A DNA stretch of 64,000 bases, from contig NZ_CP139195.1 of the NCBI RefSeq assembly GCF_034057115.1, forward strand, positions 2,046,001-2,110,000, given 5' to 3'. Position 1 is the stretch's first letter; each line of letters opens with the position of its first letter. Positions 8,404 to 17,115 of the stretch are shown piece after piece. The notes beneath the pieces are model-generated. The model was not told the DNA's origin. It saw only the letters and a program-made list of their open reading frames with translations, and made no database searches. Both the position numbers and the translations under genes were made by a program. This DNA comes from Pseudomonas sp. AN-1 (GTDB taxonomy: Bacteria; Pseudomonadota; Gammaproteobacteria; Pseudomonadales; Pseudomonadaceae).

Positions 8404-10539
8404 ATGCTCAAGCTCCTCCTGCGCAACCTGCTGCAGCGCCTGCTGCGCGTGCGCGTGCACGGCGAAACGGACGTGTTCGCCAACCCGCGCACGCTGATCG
8501 TCGCCAACCACGAATCCTTCCTCGACGGCCTGCTGCTCGGCCTGTTCCTGCCGGTGGACGCCACCTTCGTGGTGCACTCGCAGATCGCCAGCCGGCCGCT
8601 GCTGGGTTTCCTGCTGCGCTTCGTGCCGCACCTGGCGGTCGACTCGACCAGCCCGCTGACGATGAAGCAGATCGTCCGCCTGGTGGAGAGCGGCCGGCCG
8701 GTGGTGATCTTCCCCGAGGGGCGCATCACCCGCACCGGCTCGCTGATGAAGGTCTACGACGGCGCCGGCTTCGTCGCCGCCAAGACCGGCGCCACCGTGG
8801 TGCCGGTGCGCATCGACGGCGCCGCGCGCAGCTACTTCGGCCGCCTGGCCGGGGTCTATCCGCGCCGCCTGCTGCCGCAGGTCGACCTGTACGTGCAGCC
8901 GCCGCGGCAGATCGCCATGCCGGCGCTGCCCTCGGCCAAGCAGCGCCGCCGCCGCGCCGGCGAGCTGATGCGCCACATCCTGCTCGACATGCTGGTGGCC
9001 AGCCGGCCGCGGCGCACCCTGTTCGAAGCCTTCCTCGACGCCAAGGCAGTGTTCGGCAGCGACTACCAGCTGGTCGAGGACGTGCGCATGGTCGAGGAGT
9101 CCTACGGCTCGCTGCTGAAGATGGCCCTCGGCCTCGGTCGCCTGCTCAGCCGCCACACCGCGCCCGGCGAGATCGTCGGCGTGCTCACCCCCAACGCCGC
9201 GCCGACCCTCGGCCTGGTGCTCGGCCTGTCGCTGAATACGCGCATCCCGGCGATGCTCAACTACACCGCAGGCAAAGACGGCCTGCAGGCGGCCTGCACC
9301 GCCGCCGCCATCCGCACCGTGGTCGCCTCGCGCACCTTCGTCGACAAGGCACGCCTCGGCGGCCTGCTCGACGGGCTCGAGGGCGTCCGCGTGCTCTACC
9401 TGGAGGACCTCAAGGCCGAGCTGACGCTCACCGACCGCCTGTGGCTGCTCGCCCACCTGCTGATGCCCCAGCGCGCGGCCGCGGCGCAGAGCCCCGACGA
9501 TCCGGCGCTGGTGCTGTTCACCTCCGGCTCGGAGGGCAAGCCCAAGGGCGTGGTGCACTCGCACGACTCGCTGCTGGCCAACGTCGCCCAGGTGCGCGCG
9601 GTGGCCGACTTCACCCCGCTCGACAAGTTCATGATGGCGCTGCCGCTGTTCCACTCCTTCGGCCTGACCTGCGGCGTGCTGCTGCCGCTGGTGTCCGGCT
9701 GCAAGGTGTTCCTCTATCCCAGCCCGCTGCACTACCGCATCGTCCCCGAGCTGGTCTACGACCGCGACTGCAGCGTGCTGTTCGGCACCTCGACCTTCCT
9801 CGGCAACTACGCCAAGTACGCCCACCCCTACGACTTCGGCCGCCTGCGCTACGTGGTGGCCGGCGCCGAGCGCCTCAACGAAGAGGTGCGCCAGACCTGG
9901 ATCGACAGGTTCGGCATCCGCATCCTCGAAGGCTACGGCATCACCGAGTGCGCGCCGGTGGTGGCGGTCAACGTGCCGATGGCCTGCCGGCGCGGCAGCG
10001 TCGGCCAGCTGCTGCCGGGCATCGAGCATGAGCTGGAACCGGTACCGGGCATCGACCATGGCGGCGCCCTGCACCTGCACGGCCCGAACCTGCTCAAGGG
10101 CTACCTGCTGTTCGACCAGCCCGGGGTGATCCAGGCCCCGCCGGCGATCCGCCCCGGCTGGTACGCCACCGGCGACATCGTCGAGCTCGACGCCGACGGC
10201 TTCCTGCACATCCGCGGCCGCCTCAAGCGCTTCGCCAAGCTGGCCGGCGAGATGGTCTCGCTGGAGGTGGTCGAGCAGATCGCCGGCGAGGCCGCGCCCG
10301 GCTTCGCCCACGCCGCGGCGACCCGAGGCGACGCCGCCAAGGGCGAGGCACTGGTGCTGTTCACCACCGCCCCCGAGCTGGCCCGCGAGCAGCTGCTGGC
10401 CGCCGCGCGACGCCTGGGCGCCAGCGAGCTGGCGGTGCCGCGCGACATCCGCCGCCTCGACGCCCTGCCGCTGCTCGGCACCGGCAAGACCGACCACGTC
10501 GCCCTCAAGCGCCTCGCCGCCACGGAGCAGCCGTCATGA
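8404..10539 (+). CDS. aas: Acyltransferase/acyl-ACP synthetase Aas-like
   Basis: 711 aa, close to E. coli Aas (719). The N-terminal domain (about 1-190) is a PlsC-type acyltransferase with the HX4D motif NHESFLDG and FPEGRITRTG. The C-terminal domain (about 220-705) is an AMP-forming acyl-activating enzyme with the P-loop FTSGSEGKPKG, GYGITECAP and a late YATGDIVELD. Together they re-acylate lysophospholipids, chiefly 2-acyl-glycerophosphoethanolamine, on the inner membrane. The stop overlaps the start of the LplT fusion by 4 bp (ATGA), so the two are translationally coupled. Confidence 0.9.
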   Translation: MLKLLLRNLLQRLLRVRVHGETDVFANPRTLIVANHESFLDGLLLGLFLPVDATFVVHSQIASRPLLGFLLRFVPHLAVDSTSPLTMKQIVRLVESGRPVVIFPEGRITRTGSLMKVYDGAGFVAAKTGATVVPVRIDGAARSYFGRLAGVYPRRLLPQVDLYVQPPRQIAMPALPSAKQRRRRAGELMRHILLDMLVASRPRRTLFEAFLDAKAVFGSDYQLVEDVRMVEESYGSLLKMALGLGRLLSRHTAPGEIVGVLTPNAAPTLGLVLGLSLNTRIPAMLNYTAGKDGLQAACTAAAIRTVVASRTFVDKARLGGLLDGLEGVRVLYLEDLKAELTLTDRLWLLAHLLMPQRAAAAQSPDDPALVLFTSGSEGKPKGVVHSHDSLLANVAQVRAVADFTPLDKFMMALPLFHSFGLTCGVLLPLVSGCKVFLYPSPLHYRIVPELVYDRDCSVLFGTSTFLGNYAKYAHPYDFGRLRYVVAGAERLNEEVRQTWIDRFGIRILEGYGITECAPVVAVNVPMACRRGSVGQLLPGIEHELEPVPGIDHGGALHLHGPNLLKGYLLFDQPGVIQAPPAIRPGWYATGDIVELDADGFLHIRGRLKRFAKLAGEMVSLEVVEQIAGEAAPGFAHAAATRGDAAKGEALVLFTTAPELAREQLLAAARRLGASELAVPRDIRRLDALPLLGTGKTDHVALKRLAATEQPS

Positions 10540-12413
10540 GTTCGCCGCTCGACCTGCTCAGGGCACGCCGCTTCGCCCCGCTGTTCGTCACCCAGTTCCT
10601 CGGCGCGTTCAACGACAACCTGTACAAGAACGCCCTGGTGGTGTTGCTGACCTTCCAGGCCGCGCAGTGGACCAGCCTGTCCATCGGCCTGCTGGCCAAC
10701 CTGGCGGCCGGCCTGTTCATCCTGCCGTTCTTCCTGTTCTCCGCCACCGCCGGCCAGCTCGCCGACAAGTACGACAAGGCCACCCTGGCGCGCTGGACCA
10801 AGCTGCTGGAGATCGTCATCGTCCTGCTCGCCGGCGCCGGCTTCTGGGCGCACAGCCTGGAGCTGCTGCTCGCCGCGCTGTTCCTGCTCGGCCTGCAGTC
10901 GACCCTGTTCGGCCCGGTGAAGTACGCCATCCTCCCCCAGCACCTGCACGAGGACGAGCTGGTCGGCGGCAACGCGCTGATCGAGGCCGGCACCTTCGTC
11001 GCCATCCTGATCGGCACCCTGGCCGGCGGTCTGCTCGCCGCCGTCGAGGGCGGCAGCCTGTGGATCACCGCCGCCTGCCTGGCGGTCGCCGTGGTCGGCT
11101 ACTGGAGCAGCCTGGCCATCCCCGCCGCGCCGGCCCCCGAACCGCAACTGAAGGTCAACCCCAACCCGCTGAGCGAGACCTGGCGCAACATCGGCTTCGC
11201 CCGCGAGAACCGCACGGTGTTCCTGTCGATCCTCGGCATCTCCTGGTTCTGGCTGTACGGCGCACTGCTGCTCGCCCAGTTCCCGGCCTACGCCAAGGAC
11301 GTGCTGGGCGGCAGCGAGAGCGGCGTGACCCTCTTGCTCGGCATCTTCACCTTAGGGATAGGCGCCGGCTCCATGCTCTGCGAGCGGCTGTCCGGCAAGC
11401 TGGTGGAGATCGGCCTGGTGCCACTCGGCTCGATCGGCCTGACCGTCTTCGGTCTCGATCTGGCCTTCGCCTCGCCGGCCGTGCCGCCGCCGGCGCCGCT
11501 GGCGCTGGCCGAGCTGCTGCAGGCGCCGGGTACCCTGCGCGTGCTGTTCGACCTGTTCGCCTTGGGCCTGTTCGGCGGCTTCTTCATCGTGCCGCTGTAC
11601 GCGCTGATGCAGCTGCGCTCGGCCGCGGCGCACCGCGCGCGGATCGTCGCCGCCAACAACATCCTCAATGCGCTGTTCATGGTGGTCGGCGCCGGCGCCG
11701 CGGCCGGGATGCTCGCCGCCGGGCTGTCGATTCCCGAGCTGTTCGCTGCCGCCGCGCTGATCAACGCGCTGGTCGCCGTGTACATCTACCGGCTGGTGCC
11801 GGAGTTCCTGCTGCGCTTCCTCGACTGGCTGCTGGTGCACTCGGTCTACCGCCTGGACAAGCAGGGCGTCGAGCACATCCCGCAGAGCGGCCCGGCGCTC
11901 TTGGTGTGCAACCACGTCAGCTACGTCGACGCCCTGGTGATCGCCGCCGCCTGCCGCCGGCCGATCCGCTTCGTGATGGACCACCGCATCTTCCGCTGGC
12001 CGCTGCTGTCGTTCGTGTTCCGCCACGCCCGCGCCATCCCCATCGCCCCGGCCAAGGAGGATGCCGCGCTGCTGGAGAAGGCCTATGCCGAGGTGGCCGC
12101 GGCGCTGGCCGCTGGTGAGCTGGTGGCGATCTTCCCCGAAGGCCGCCTGACTCCGGACGGCGAAGTCGGCCCGTTCCGCCCCGGCATCCAGCGCATCCTC
12201 AGGCGCCACCCGGTGGCGGTGCTGCCCATGGCGCTGTCCGGGCTGTGGGCCAGCCCGTTCTCGCGCCGGGCCACTTCACTGCTGCGGCGCCTCGGCCAGC
12301 TGCATCCGCTGCGCCGCGTCACCCTCAAGGTGGGCGAGCCGGTGGCGGCGCAGGCAGCCGAGCCGGAGGTGTTGCGGCAGAAGGTGATCGAGCTGCGCGG
12401 CGAGGTTGCTTAG
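10536..12413 (+). CDS. LplT-like lysophospholipid flippase fused to PlsC acyltransferase
   Basis: 625 aa. Residues about 1-410 are a 12-span major facilitator transporter resembling LplT (FLGAFNDNLYKNALVV, ADKYDKATLARW). Residues about 430-620 are a PlsC/1-acyl-glycerol-phosphate acyltransferase domain with NHVSYVDA (HX4D) and FPEGRLTPDG. LplT flips lysophospholipid inward for Aas to re-acylate; here the flippase carries its own acyltransferase. The 4-bp overlap with aas supports one pathway. Such MFS-PlsC fusions exist in other proteobacteria, but the full set of three linked activities in two genes is worth noting. Confidence 0.87.
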   Translation: MSSPLDLLRARRFAPLFVTQFLGAFNDNLYKNALVVLLTFQAAQWTSLSIGLLANLAAGLFILPFFLFSATAGQLADKYDKATLARWTKLLEIVIVLLAGAGFWAHSLELLLAALFLLGLQSTLFGPVKYAILPQHLHEDELVGGNALIEAGTFVAILIGTLAGGLLAAVEGGSLWITAACLAVAVVGYWSSLAIPAAPAPEPQLKVNPNPLSETWRNIGFARENRTVFLSILGISWFWLYGALLLAQFPAYAKDVLGGSESGVTLLLGIFTLGIGAGSMLCERLSGKLVEIGLVPLGSIGLTVFGLDLAFASPAVPPPAPLALAELLQAPGTLRVLFDLFALGLFGGFFIVPLYALMQLRSAAAHRARIVAANNILNALFMVVGAGAAAGMLAAGLSIPELFAAAALINALVAVYIYRLVPEFLLRFLDWLLVHSVYRLDKQGVEHIPQSGPALLVCNHVSYVDALVIAAACRRPIRFVMDHRIFRWPLLSFVFRHARAIPIAPAKEDAALLEKAYAEVAAALAAGELVAIFPEGRLTPDGEVGPFRPGIQRILRRHPVAVLPMALSGLWASPFSRRATSLLRRLGQLHPLRRVTLKVGEPVAAQAAEPEVLRQKVIELRGEVA

Positions 12414-12580
12414 CCGTGACTGCCCCTGCCTGGCGCTGGCAACTGGTATGCCCGGGCTGGGCGAACTGATCCTTCCCCCCCCGCGCATCGAGCGGGCAGG
12501 ATTGACCGCCGCGCACCGGCCGCCTCGGCGGGCCCGAACGCCGGGGCGGCGGCCGCATCGTTCAACGGGGAGCCCTGTGC

Positions 12581-13366
12581 ATGTCATCCAGCGTCGCGCT
12601 GACCGATCCGATACTGCTCAACAGCCTGACGCTGACCGCACTCGCGCTGGTCAGCGCGACCTTCGTCGTGGCCGTCGTCCGCGCCTGCCGCCAGGGGCTG
12701 CGGCCGGCCCTGTGGGGCGCGCTGACCTTCGTGGCCTTCGCCCTCGTGCTCAAGCCCCTCGGGCAGGCGGCCACAGGTCCGCTGCCCATCCCCGGCCCGG
12801 CGGACGCTGCGGCCTTGCTCGCGTTCGTCCTGGGCAGCGCCGGCATCGCGGGCCTGTTCGAGGAAACCGGCAAGTGGATCGCCCTGCGTGCGGGGCACCG
12901 CCGACGGACGCTCGCCAAGCCCTGGGTGCTCAGCTTCGCCGCGGGCTACGCCATCTGCGAAACCTGGGTGGTGGGCAGCGGCCACGTCCAACTGCTGCTG
13001 CTCGCCAGCGACGGCGAGCTGCTGGCACGCCTGCAGGACGGTATGCCGGCCGCGGCCGTCGCCGCCCTGCAGCAGCGGATCGCGGCTCTCGACGCAGCAA
13101 CGGCGATCTGGTTGCTGACCGAGCGCGCCGCCGCGGTCGTGCTGCAGATCGGCCTGGTGTGGATGGTCTGGAACGCCATCGAGCGGCGGCGAGCGGCCTG
13201 GCTCGCCGCTGCCGTGCTGGCCCATGCCCTGATCGACGTGCCGGCCGCCCTGTTCCACACTGGGACGCTGCCGTTGTGGGCAATCGAAATCTTCTACCTG
13301 TCACTCGCCCTGCTGGTGGTCGTGCCGGTGTGGCGGCATAGCGCCGCAGCCCTCGCGAAGTACTGA
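12581..13366 (+). CDS. YhfC-type intramembrane metalloprotease-like protein
   Basis: 261 aa with about seven hydrophobic spans. FEETGKWIAL near residue 92 supplies the EE pair and HALIDVPAALFH near 216-227 a late His, as in YhfC/CPBP-like putative glutamic intramembrane proteases. A third polar segment, FAAGYAICETWVV, carries another Glu. The substrate is unknown. It is preceded by 167 bp without a gene and followed 25 bp later by the GNAT gene, which may be co-transcribed. Assignment is by motif pattern only. Confidence 0.65.
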   Translation: MSSSVALTDPILLNSLTLTALALVSATFVVAVVRACRQGLRPALWGALTFVAFALVLKPLGQAATGPLPIPGPADAAALLAFVLGSAGIAGLFEETGKWIALRAGHRRRTLAKPWVLSFAAGYAICETWVVGSGHVQLLLLASDGELLARLQDGMPAAAVAALQQRIAALDAATAIWLLTERAAAVVLQIGLVWMVWNAIERRRAAWLAAAVLAHALIDVPAALFHTGTLPLWAIEIFYLSLALLVVVPVWRHSAAALAKY

Positions 13367-13391
13367 CACTCACCTGGAGCATCACCTGAGC

Positions 13392-13841
13392 ATGAACTCG
13401 TGGACGATTCGCCCTTACCTGCCCCATGACCTGGAGGACTGCATGACCGTCTGGCAGGACGCCAGCCGCAAGGGACACCCCTTCCTTCCCGAAGCCGTAC
13501 TGACCCGGCAGGCCGCCAGCCTGCGCTCGACCTGGATCGCGGCCGCCGAAACATGGGTTTGCGTGGCATCCGACGCAGTGATCGGCTTCGCGTGTCTTTG
13601 CGGTGACGAACTGGCCGGCCTGTTCGTATCCCCGGCCTGGCAGGGGCGAGGTATCGGCAGGGCGCTGGTACAAAGACTCCGTGCGCCGGAGCAGCGACTG
13701 CACGTCAGCGTCTACCAAGACAACCTGGCGGCACACCGCTTCTATGAGGCCATCGGCTTTGTACCGACTCACACTCTAGCCAGGGATGGCGATGGGGAGC
13801 CATTTCCTGTAGTGCGCATGACTCTCGCCCCCGATCACTGA
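13392..13841 (+). CDS. GNAT-family N-acetyltransferase
   Basis: 149 aa with the single GNAT domain. The acetyl-CoA pyrophosphate loop QGRGIGRAL is near residues 87-95, preceded by the strand ELAGLFVSPAW. The later segment SVYQDNLAAHRFYEAIGF is the typical N-AHRFYE-GF of this fold. It resembles YjaB-like acetyltransferases of unknown substrate. The ATG follows a GGAG ribosome site. Its stop overlaps the end of a decayed second GNAT gene on the other strand. Confidence 0.85.
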   Translation: MNSWTIRPYLPHDLEDCMTVWQDASRKGHPFLPEAVLTRQAASLRSTWIAAAETWVCVASDAVIGFACLCGDELAGLFVSPAWQGRGIGRALVQRLRAPEQRLHVSVYQDNLAAHRFYEAIGFVPTHTLARDGDGEPFPVVRMTLAPDH

Positions 13842-13981
13842 TGAGCAGGCCGAAGCTGGACTGCTCGGCTATAGCCGACGAATCCGGTCACCCGCGTGTA
13901 GCCGAGCGACTCGTAGAGCCGCTGAGCCCCGACGTTGGTCTCGGCGGTTTCCAGGGTGACGGCCGCGGCGCCCGGATAAGC
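13835..13981 (-). pseudogene. Remnant of a second GNAT acetyltransferase
   Basis: About 48 codons on the minus strand encode only the C-terminal end of a GNAT enzyme: a VTLETAETNVGAQRLYESLG segment followed by GYTRVTGFVGYSRAV. Upstream of 13981 the similarity stops and the frame runs into the MocR promoter and coding sequence, so the first two-thirds, including the acetyl-CoA loop, are missing. GNAT genes are often divergent neighbours of MocR regulators, which suggests a deletion removed most of the original partner. Confidence 0.65.
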
Positions 13982-13997
13982 ACCAGTTCTGAAGAAA

Positions 13998-15455
13998 ATG
14001 ACAAACCAGTCGACGGCTCTCGCCTCCCTGCTGCAACTCGACCGTGACAAGGCGGGCGATTCGCTGCGCCAGCAACTCTACCGGCAACTGCGCGAGGCGA
14101 TCGTGACCGGCAGATTACGCCCCGGCCATGCGCTGCCCTCGACCCGGCAACTGGCTGCCGCGCTGGGCATCGCGCGCAGCACCGTGGTCGAGGCCCTCGA
14201 CCAGCTCAAGTTCGAGGGCTACCTCGAGACTCGCCAGGGCGCCGCGACGCGCGTCGCCGAGTTTCGCGCGCCTCCCGCCGGCGCCACTGGCATGCCCGGC
14301 GAACCGGCTGCCGGCGCGATGGCGGACGTGGCATCGGCCCTGTGGGTCAACGACGACCCGCCCAGCGCGGTGACCCGCCGGGCCTTTCGTCCGGGGCTGC
14401 CCGACCTCGGCGCCTTCCCCGCCGCGGACTGGGCCGCCTGCCTGGCCTCTCGGGCCCGCCGCCCGCTCGCCCATGACCTCAGCTACGAGGGCTACACCGG
14501 GGTGCCCGCGCTGCAGGCGGAAATCGTCCGCCACGTCGCCCAGGCGCGACACGTGAATGCCGATCCCGCCCAGGTCGTCGTCCTGCCCTCCGCCCAGGCG
14601 GCCTTCGACGTCGCGGCGCGCTGCTGCCTGCGGGCGGGCGACTGCGTATGGCTGGAGGACCCGGGCTACCCGGGCGTGCGTGGCCTCTGGCGGGGCCATG
14701 GCGCGCGGATCGTGGATGTCCCCGTCGACGCCCAGGGCATGAATTTCGAGCACGAGCGCAGCAGGCCCCGGCTGATCCACGTCACCCCGTCGCACCAATA
14801 CCCGAGCGGCGCGCCCCTCTCCCTGCCGCGGCGCTTCGCCCTGCTCGAACGCGCCAGGCAGGTCGACGCCGTCATTCTCGAGGACGACTACGACAGCGAG
14901 TTCCAGTATGCGGGCTTGCCGATTGCCAGCCTGCAGGGCCTGGATCGCGCGCAGCGGGTGATGTACGTGGGCACCTTCTCCAAGACCCTGGCCCCGGGCA
15001 TGCACGTCGCCTACCTGATCGTCCCGCCACGCTTCGCCAGACTGGCCCACGCCGTCGCCAGCCTGGCGGGCATGGCGGTGCCCGTGCACCTGCAGCTGGC
15101 GCTGGCGGATTTCATGCGCCACGGCTTCCTGCGCCGGCATGTCCGCAGGATGAATGCGCTCTATGCAGCTCGCATGCGCACGCTGATCGACACGCTGAAG
15201 GCCGGCGCTCCGCCGGGCGTGAAGATTCCCGAGCAGGGCGGCGGGCTGCAGCTGACCATCAGCTGGCAGCAGGGACCGGACGACACCCGGCTGGTCGCCC
15301 TGCTCGAGGCGCAGGGGCTCTGCGCCCTGCCCCTGTCCCGGCTCTGCCATGTCGAGCGGCGCCATGGCCTGGTGCTCGGCATCGGCCTGGTGGACGCCGG
15401 CTCGATCGGCCCGCAGGCCAGCAGGCTCGCCGACCTGCTGAAGACGCAGTTCTAG
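13998..15455 (+). CDS. MocR-family regulator (GntR HTH plus aminotransferase-like domain)
   Basis: 485 aa. Residues about 18-85 are a GntR winged helix (GRLRPGHALPSTRQLAAALG). Residues about 125-480 are a fold type I aminotransferase domain with the PLP lysine in GTFSKTLAPG near residue 330 and the DDYDSEFQY Asp/Tyr pair. MocR proteins such as PdxR and GabR sense PLP or amino compounds and activate a neighbouring gene. Here the likely neighbour on the minus strand is a GNAT remnant, so its present target is unclear. The start is the ATG at 13998 after GAAGAAA. Confidence 0.88.
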   Translation: MTNQSTALASLLQLDRDKAGDSLRQQLYRQLREAIVTGRLRPGHALPSTRQLAAALGIARSTVVEALDQLKFEGYLETRQGAATRVAEFRAPPAGATGMPGEPAAGAMADVASALWVNDDPPSAVTRRAFRPGLPDLGAFPAADWAACLASRARRPLAHDLSYEGYTGVPALQAEIVRHVAQARHVNADPAQVVVLPSAQAAFDVAARCCLRAGDCVWLEDPGYPGVRGLWRGHGARIVDVPVDAQGMNFEHERSRPRLIHVTPSHQYPSGAPLSLPRRFALLERARQVDAVILEDDYDSEFQYAGLPIASLQGLDRAQRVMYVGTFSKTLAPGMHVAYLIVPPRFARLAHAVASLAGMAVPVHLQLALADFMRHGFLRRHVRRMNALYAARMRTLIDTLKAGAPPGVKIPEQGGGLQLTISWQQGPDDTRLVALLEAQGLCALPLSRLCHVERRHGLVLGIGLVDAGSIGPQASRLADLLKTQF

Positions 15456-15481
15456 GTGCTCGCGAGTTGCCTGGCGCAGCC

Positions 15482-15715
15482 TCAGACGTCGAACTGGCCA
15501 AAGACCGCCATCATGCCCAGCACCGCCACGAGGAGGCCGACGCACTGCACCCAGATCTCCTCGCGGTGACCACTGCGCCAGCCATGGCGCGGATAGCGGC
15601 CTAGGGTGAGCAGCTTTACCCACGGCCAGCCGAGCCAGTAGCACAGGGTGCCGAGCAGGAAATCGCCGACGATGTCGGCTAGCAGGCGGACGACGAGAGA
15701 CAGCAGCTGGTCCAT
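15482..15715 (-). CDS. Small conserved membrane protein
   Basis: 77 aa from the ATG at 15715 (GAGG ribosome site; a TTG two codons upstream is less likely). Two hydrophobic spans (about 3-28 and 54-73) flank a basic loop, LGRYPRHGWRSGHREE. I do not recognise a functional family; similar short proteins occur in pseudomonads. It starts 13 bp after the MAPEG stop, so they are probably co-transcribed. Confidence 0.6.
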   Translation of the reverse strand: MDQLLSLVVRLLADIVGDFLLGTLCYWLGWPWVKLLTLGRYPRHGWRSGHREEIWVQCVGLLVAVLGMMAVFGQFDV

Positions 15716-15728
15716 GGGCAAACCTCGC

Positions 15729-16154
15729 TCAGTGTCCGCCCAGGACGACGATCACGAAGCGCAGCCAGATCCCCGCCACCAGCAGGTTGCTGGCGGCGAA
15801 GGCCAGCAGGCGGTGCATCACGTGGTTGTAGGTCAGGTAGATCAGGCTATGCAGAACGCGCAGGGCCACGTAGGCCCAGGCCAGGCCGAGGAACGGCCCA
15901 TCGACCGCATGGGTGACGAACAGCATCAGCGCCAGCACATAGAACAGCAGCGGCACTTCCAGCAGGTTCATGAACACGCGGTTCGGCAGCCGCACCTGCG
16001 CCGGCACCCGCTCCGACTCGCCGCAGCGGAAGTCCTCGGCGGTGAGCTGCCCGGCGAAGGCGGCGCGCAGGCGGCGCCAGGGAATCAGCAGGAGGACCAG
16101 CAGGGTCCAGCCCATCAGGGCCGCGACCGGCCAGAAGATCGTCGTCTGATACAA
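15729..16154 (-). CDS. MAPEG-family membrane protein
   Basis: 141 aa with four predicted helices. The family signature NRVFMNLLEVPLLFY (about 58-72) has the conserved Asn and Glu of MAPEG proteins (membrane-associated eicosanoid and glutathione metabolism). The start is a TTG at 16154 behind GGAGG with 9-base spacing; the first ATG would cut off half of helix 1. Bacterial members are mostly of unknown substrate, possibly glutathione-dependent detoxification. The 218 bp before nafY (16155-16372) contain no gene I can support. Confidence 0.82.
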   Translation of the reverse strand: MYQTTIFWPVAALMGWTLLVLLLIPWRRLRAAFAGQLTAEDFRCGESERVPAQVRLPNRVFMNLLEVPLLFYVLALMLFVTHAVDGPFLGLAWAYVALRVLHSLIYLTYNHVMHRLLAFAASNLLVAGIWLRFVIVVLGGH

Positions 16155-16372
16155 CAGCAGGCCCCTCCATGTGCCCGGTCATCCGCATGCGGACTGGCCG
16201 GGCAATCCCGGTGCGAATGCCTGCATTCCGCCGGTCGGACGTTAACGCCGCCGCGCGAGCCTTGTCCATCGGAACCGCGCCGGGCTGCGAAGCCACCCCG
16301 TAAGAGCAAAACGGCCGAAGCGGATCCCTCCGCCCCGGCCCAGTCTCCACCTGTGCTACCTACAAGAGCCTA

Positions 16373-17092
16373 TCAGGCCACCTCATCCTCGCTCAGCTCG
16401 AACCGCACCCGCTCCTCCGCGCTCTTGCCGAGCAGCTTGGCCAGCCACGGCGGCGGCGCGTCGGCCATCACCCGCTGCAGTTCGTCGAGCACCTGCGCGG
16501 CGGGGCCGCCCTTGGGCTGCTTGAGCGGGTGGATGCCGGCCTTGACCACCTTGGCCGCCGCCGGGCCGCCGATGGAGACCACGCAGAGCACCTGGCAGTC
16601 GGCGATCTGTTCGACGCGCCAGGCGTTCTTGTCCTCGGCGAGGTCGCCGTCCAGGGTCGAGCGGATGTCGACCAGCGTCCTGCCGCCGGCGCCGAGCTGG
16701 TAGACCAGGAAGCGCAGGCAGGAGCCGAAGTGGCCGTCGAGCTGCTCGCCGTTGTTGGAGGCGACGGCCACGCGGATCGAGCCGGGCGGCAGTTCGGCGA
16801 GCGCCACCGGCCTGGGCAGGTCGTCGGCCACGGTCTCGCCCCAGAGGATGCGCACGGCCTCCTTGAGCGCGCTCATCGGCGTATCGAGCAGGTCGACGTC
16901 CTCCTCGGAGCCGGCCAAGCCGACCTTGAGGTCGGTGACTGTGACCCCCTGCAGGCTCTGCTCGGTCAGCGGGCCGTTGATGTGCTGGTGGAGGATCTCC
17001 AGCAACTGGCCGACCGCCACGCCGGGCAAGGCCCGGGCGGCCAGGGCGATGCGCAGTGCGGTGTCGCGACTCATGTTCGGTTGGGTATCCAT
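16373..17092 (-). CDS. nafY: NafY, apo-dinitrogenase and FeMo-co binding protein
   Basis: 239 aa from the ATG at 17092 (AGGAAG ribosome site). The N-terminal domain (about 1-95, helical, ALRIALAARALPGV) binds apo-NifDK. The C-terminal domain (about 100-225) has the NifX/NifB/NifY ribonuclease-H-like fold that holds FeMo-co; its SNNGEQLDGHFGSC segment provides the ligand-loop His and Cys. It is last in the rnf operon, 23 bp after rnfH, the same arrangement as rnf1-nafY of A. vinelandii. It shares its opening helix with NifY at the left window edge. Confidence 0.93.
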   Translation of the reverse strand: MDTQPNMSRDTALRIALAARALPGVAVGQLLEILHQHINGPLTEQSLQGVTVTDLKVGLAGSEEDVDLLDTPMSALKEAVRILWGETVADDLPRPVALAELPPGSIRVAVASNNGEQLDGHFGSCLRFLVYQLGAGGRTLVDIRSTLDGDLAEDKNAWRVEQIADCQVLCVVSIGGPAAAKVVKAGIHPLKQPKGGPAAQVLDELQRVMADAPPPWLAKLLGKSAEERVRFELSEDEVA

Positions 17093-17115
17093 CGGCGGCT
17101 TCCTCGGCGGGTCAA

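Noticed and set aside
7462-10497. A 1011-codon open frame on the minus strand
   Set aside because: It is antisense to the aas gene, low-complexity (Gln/Gly/Val/Arg-rich) and has no motif. Such long shadow frames are common in high-GC DNA.
16155-16372. Gene between nafY and MAPEG
   Set aside because: Short frames here have no ribosome site or motif and overlap on several strands; treated as non-coding.
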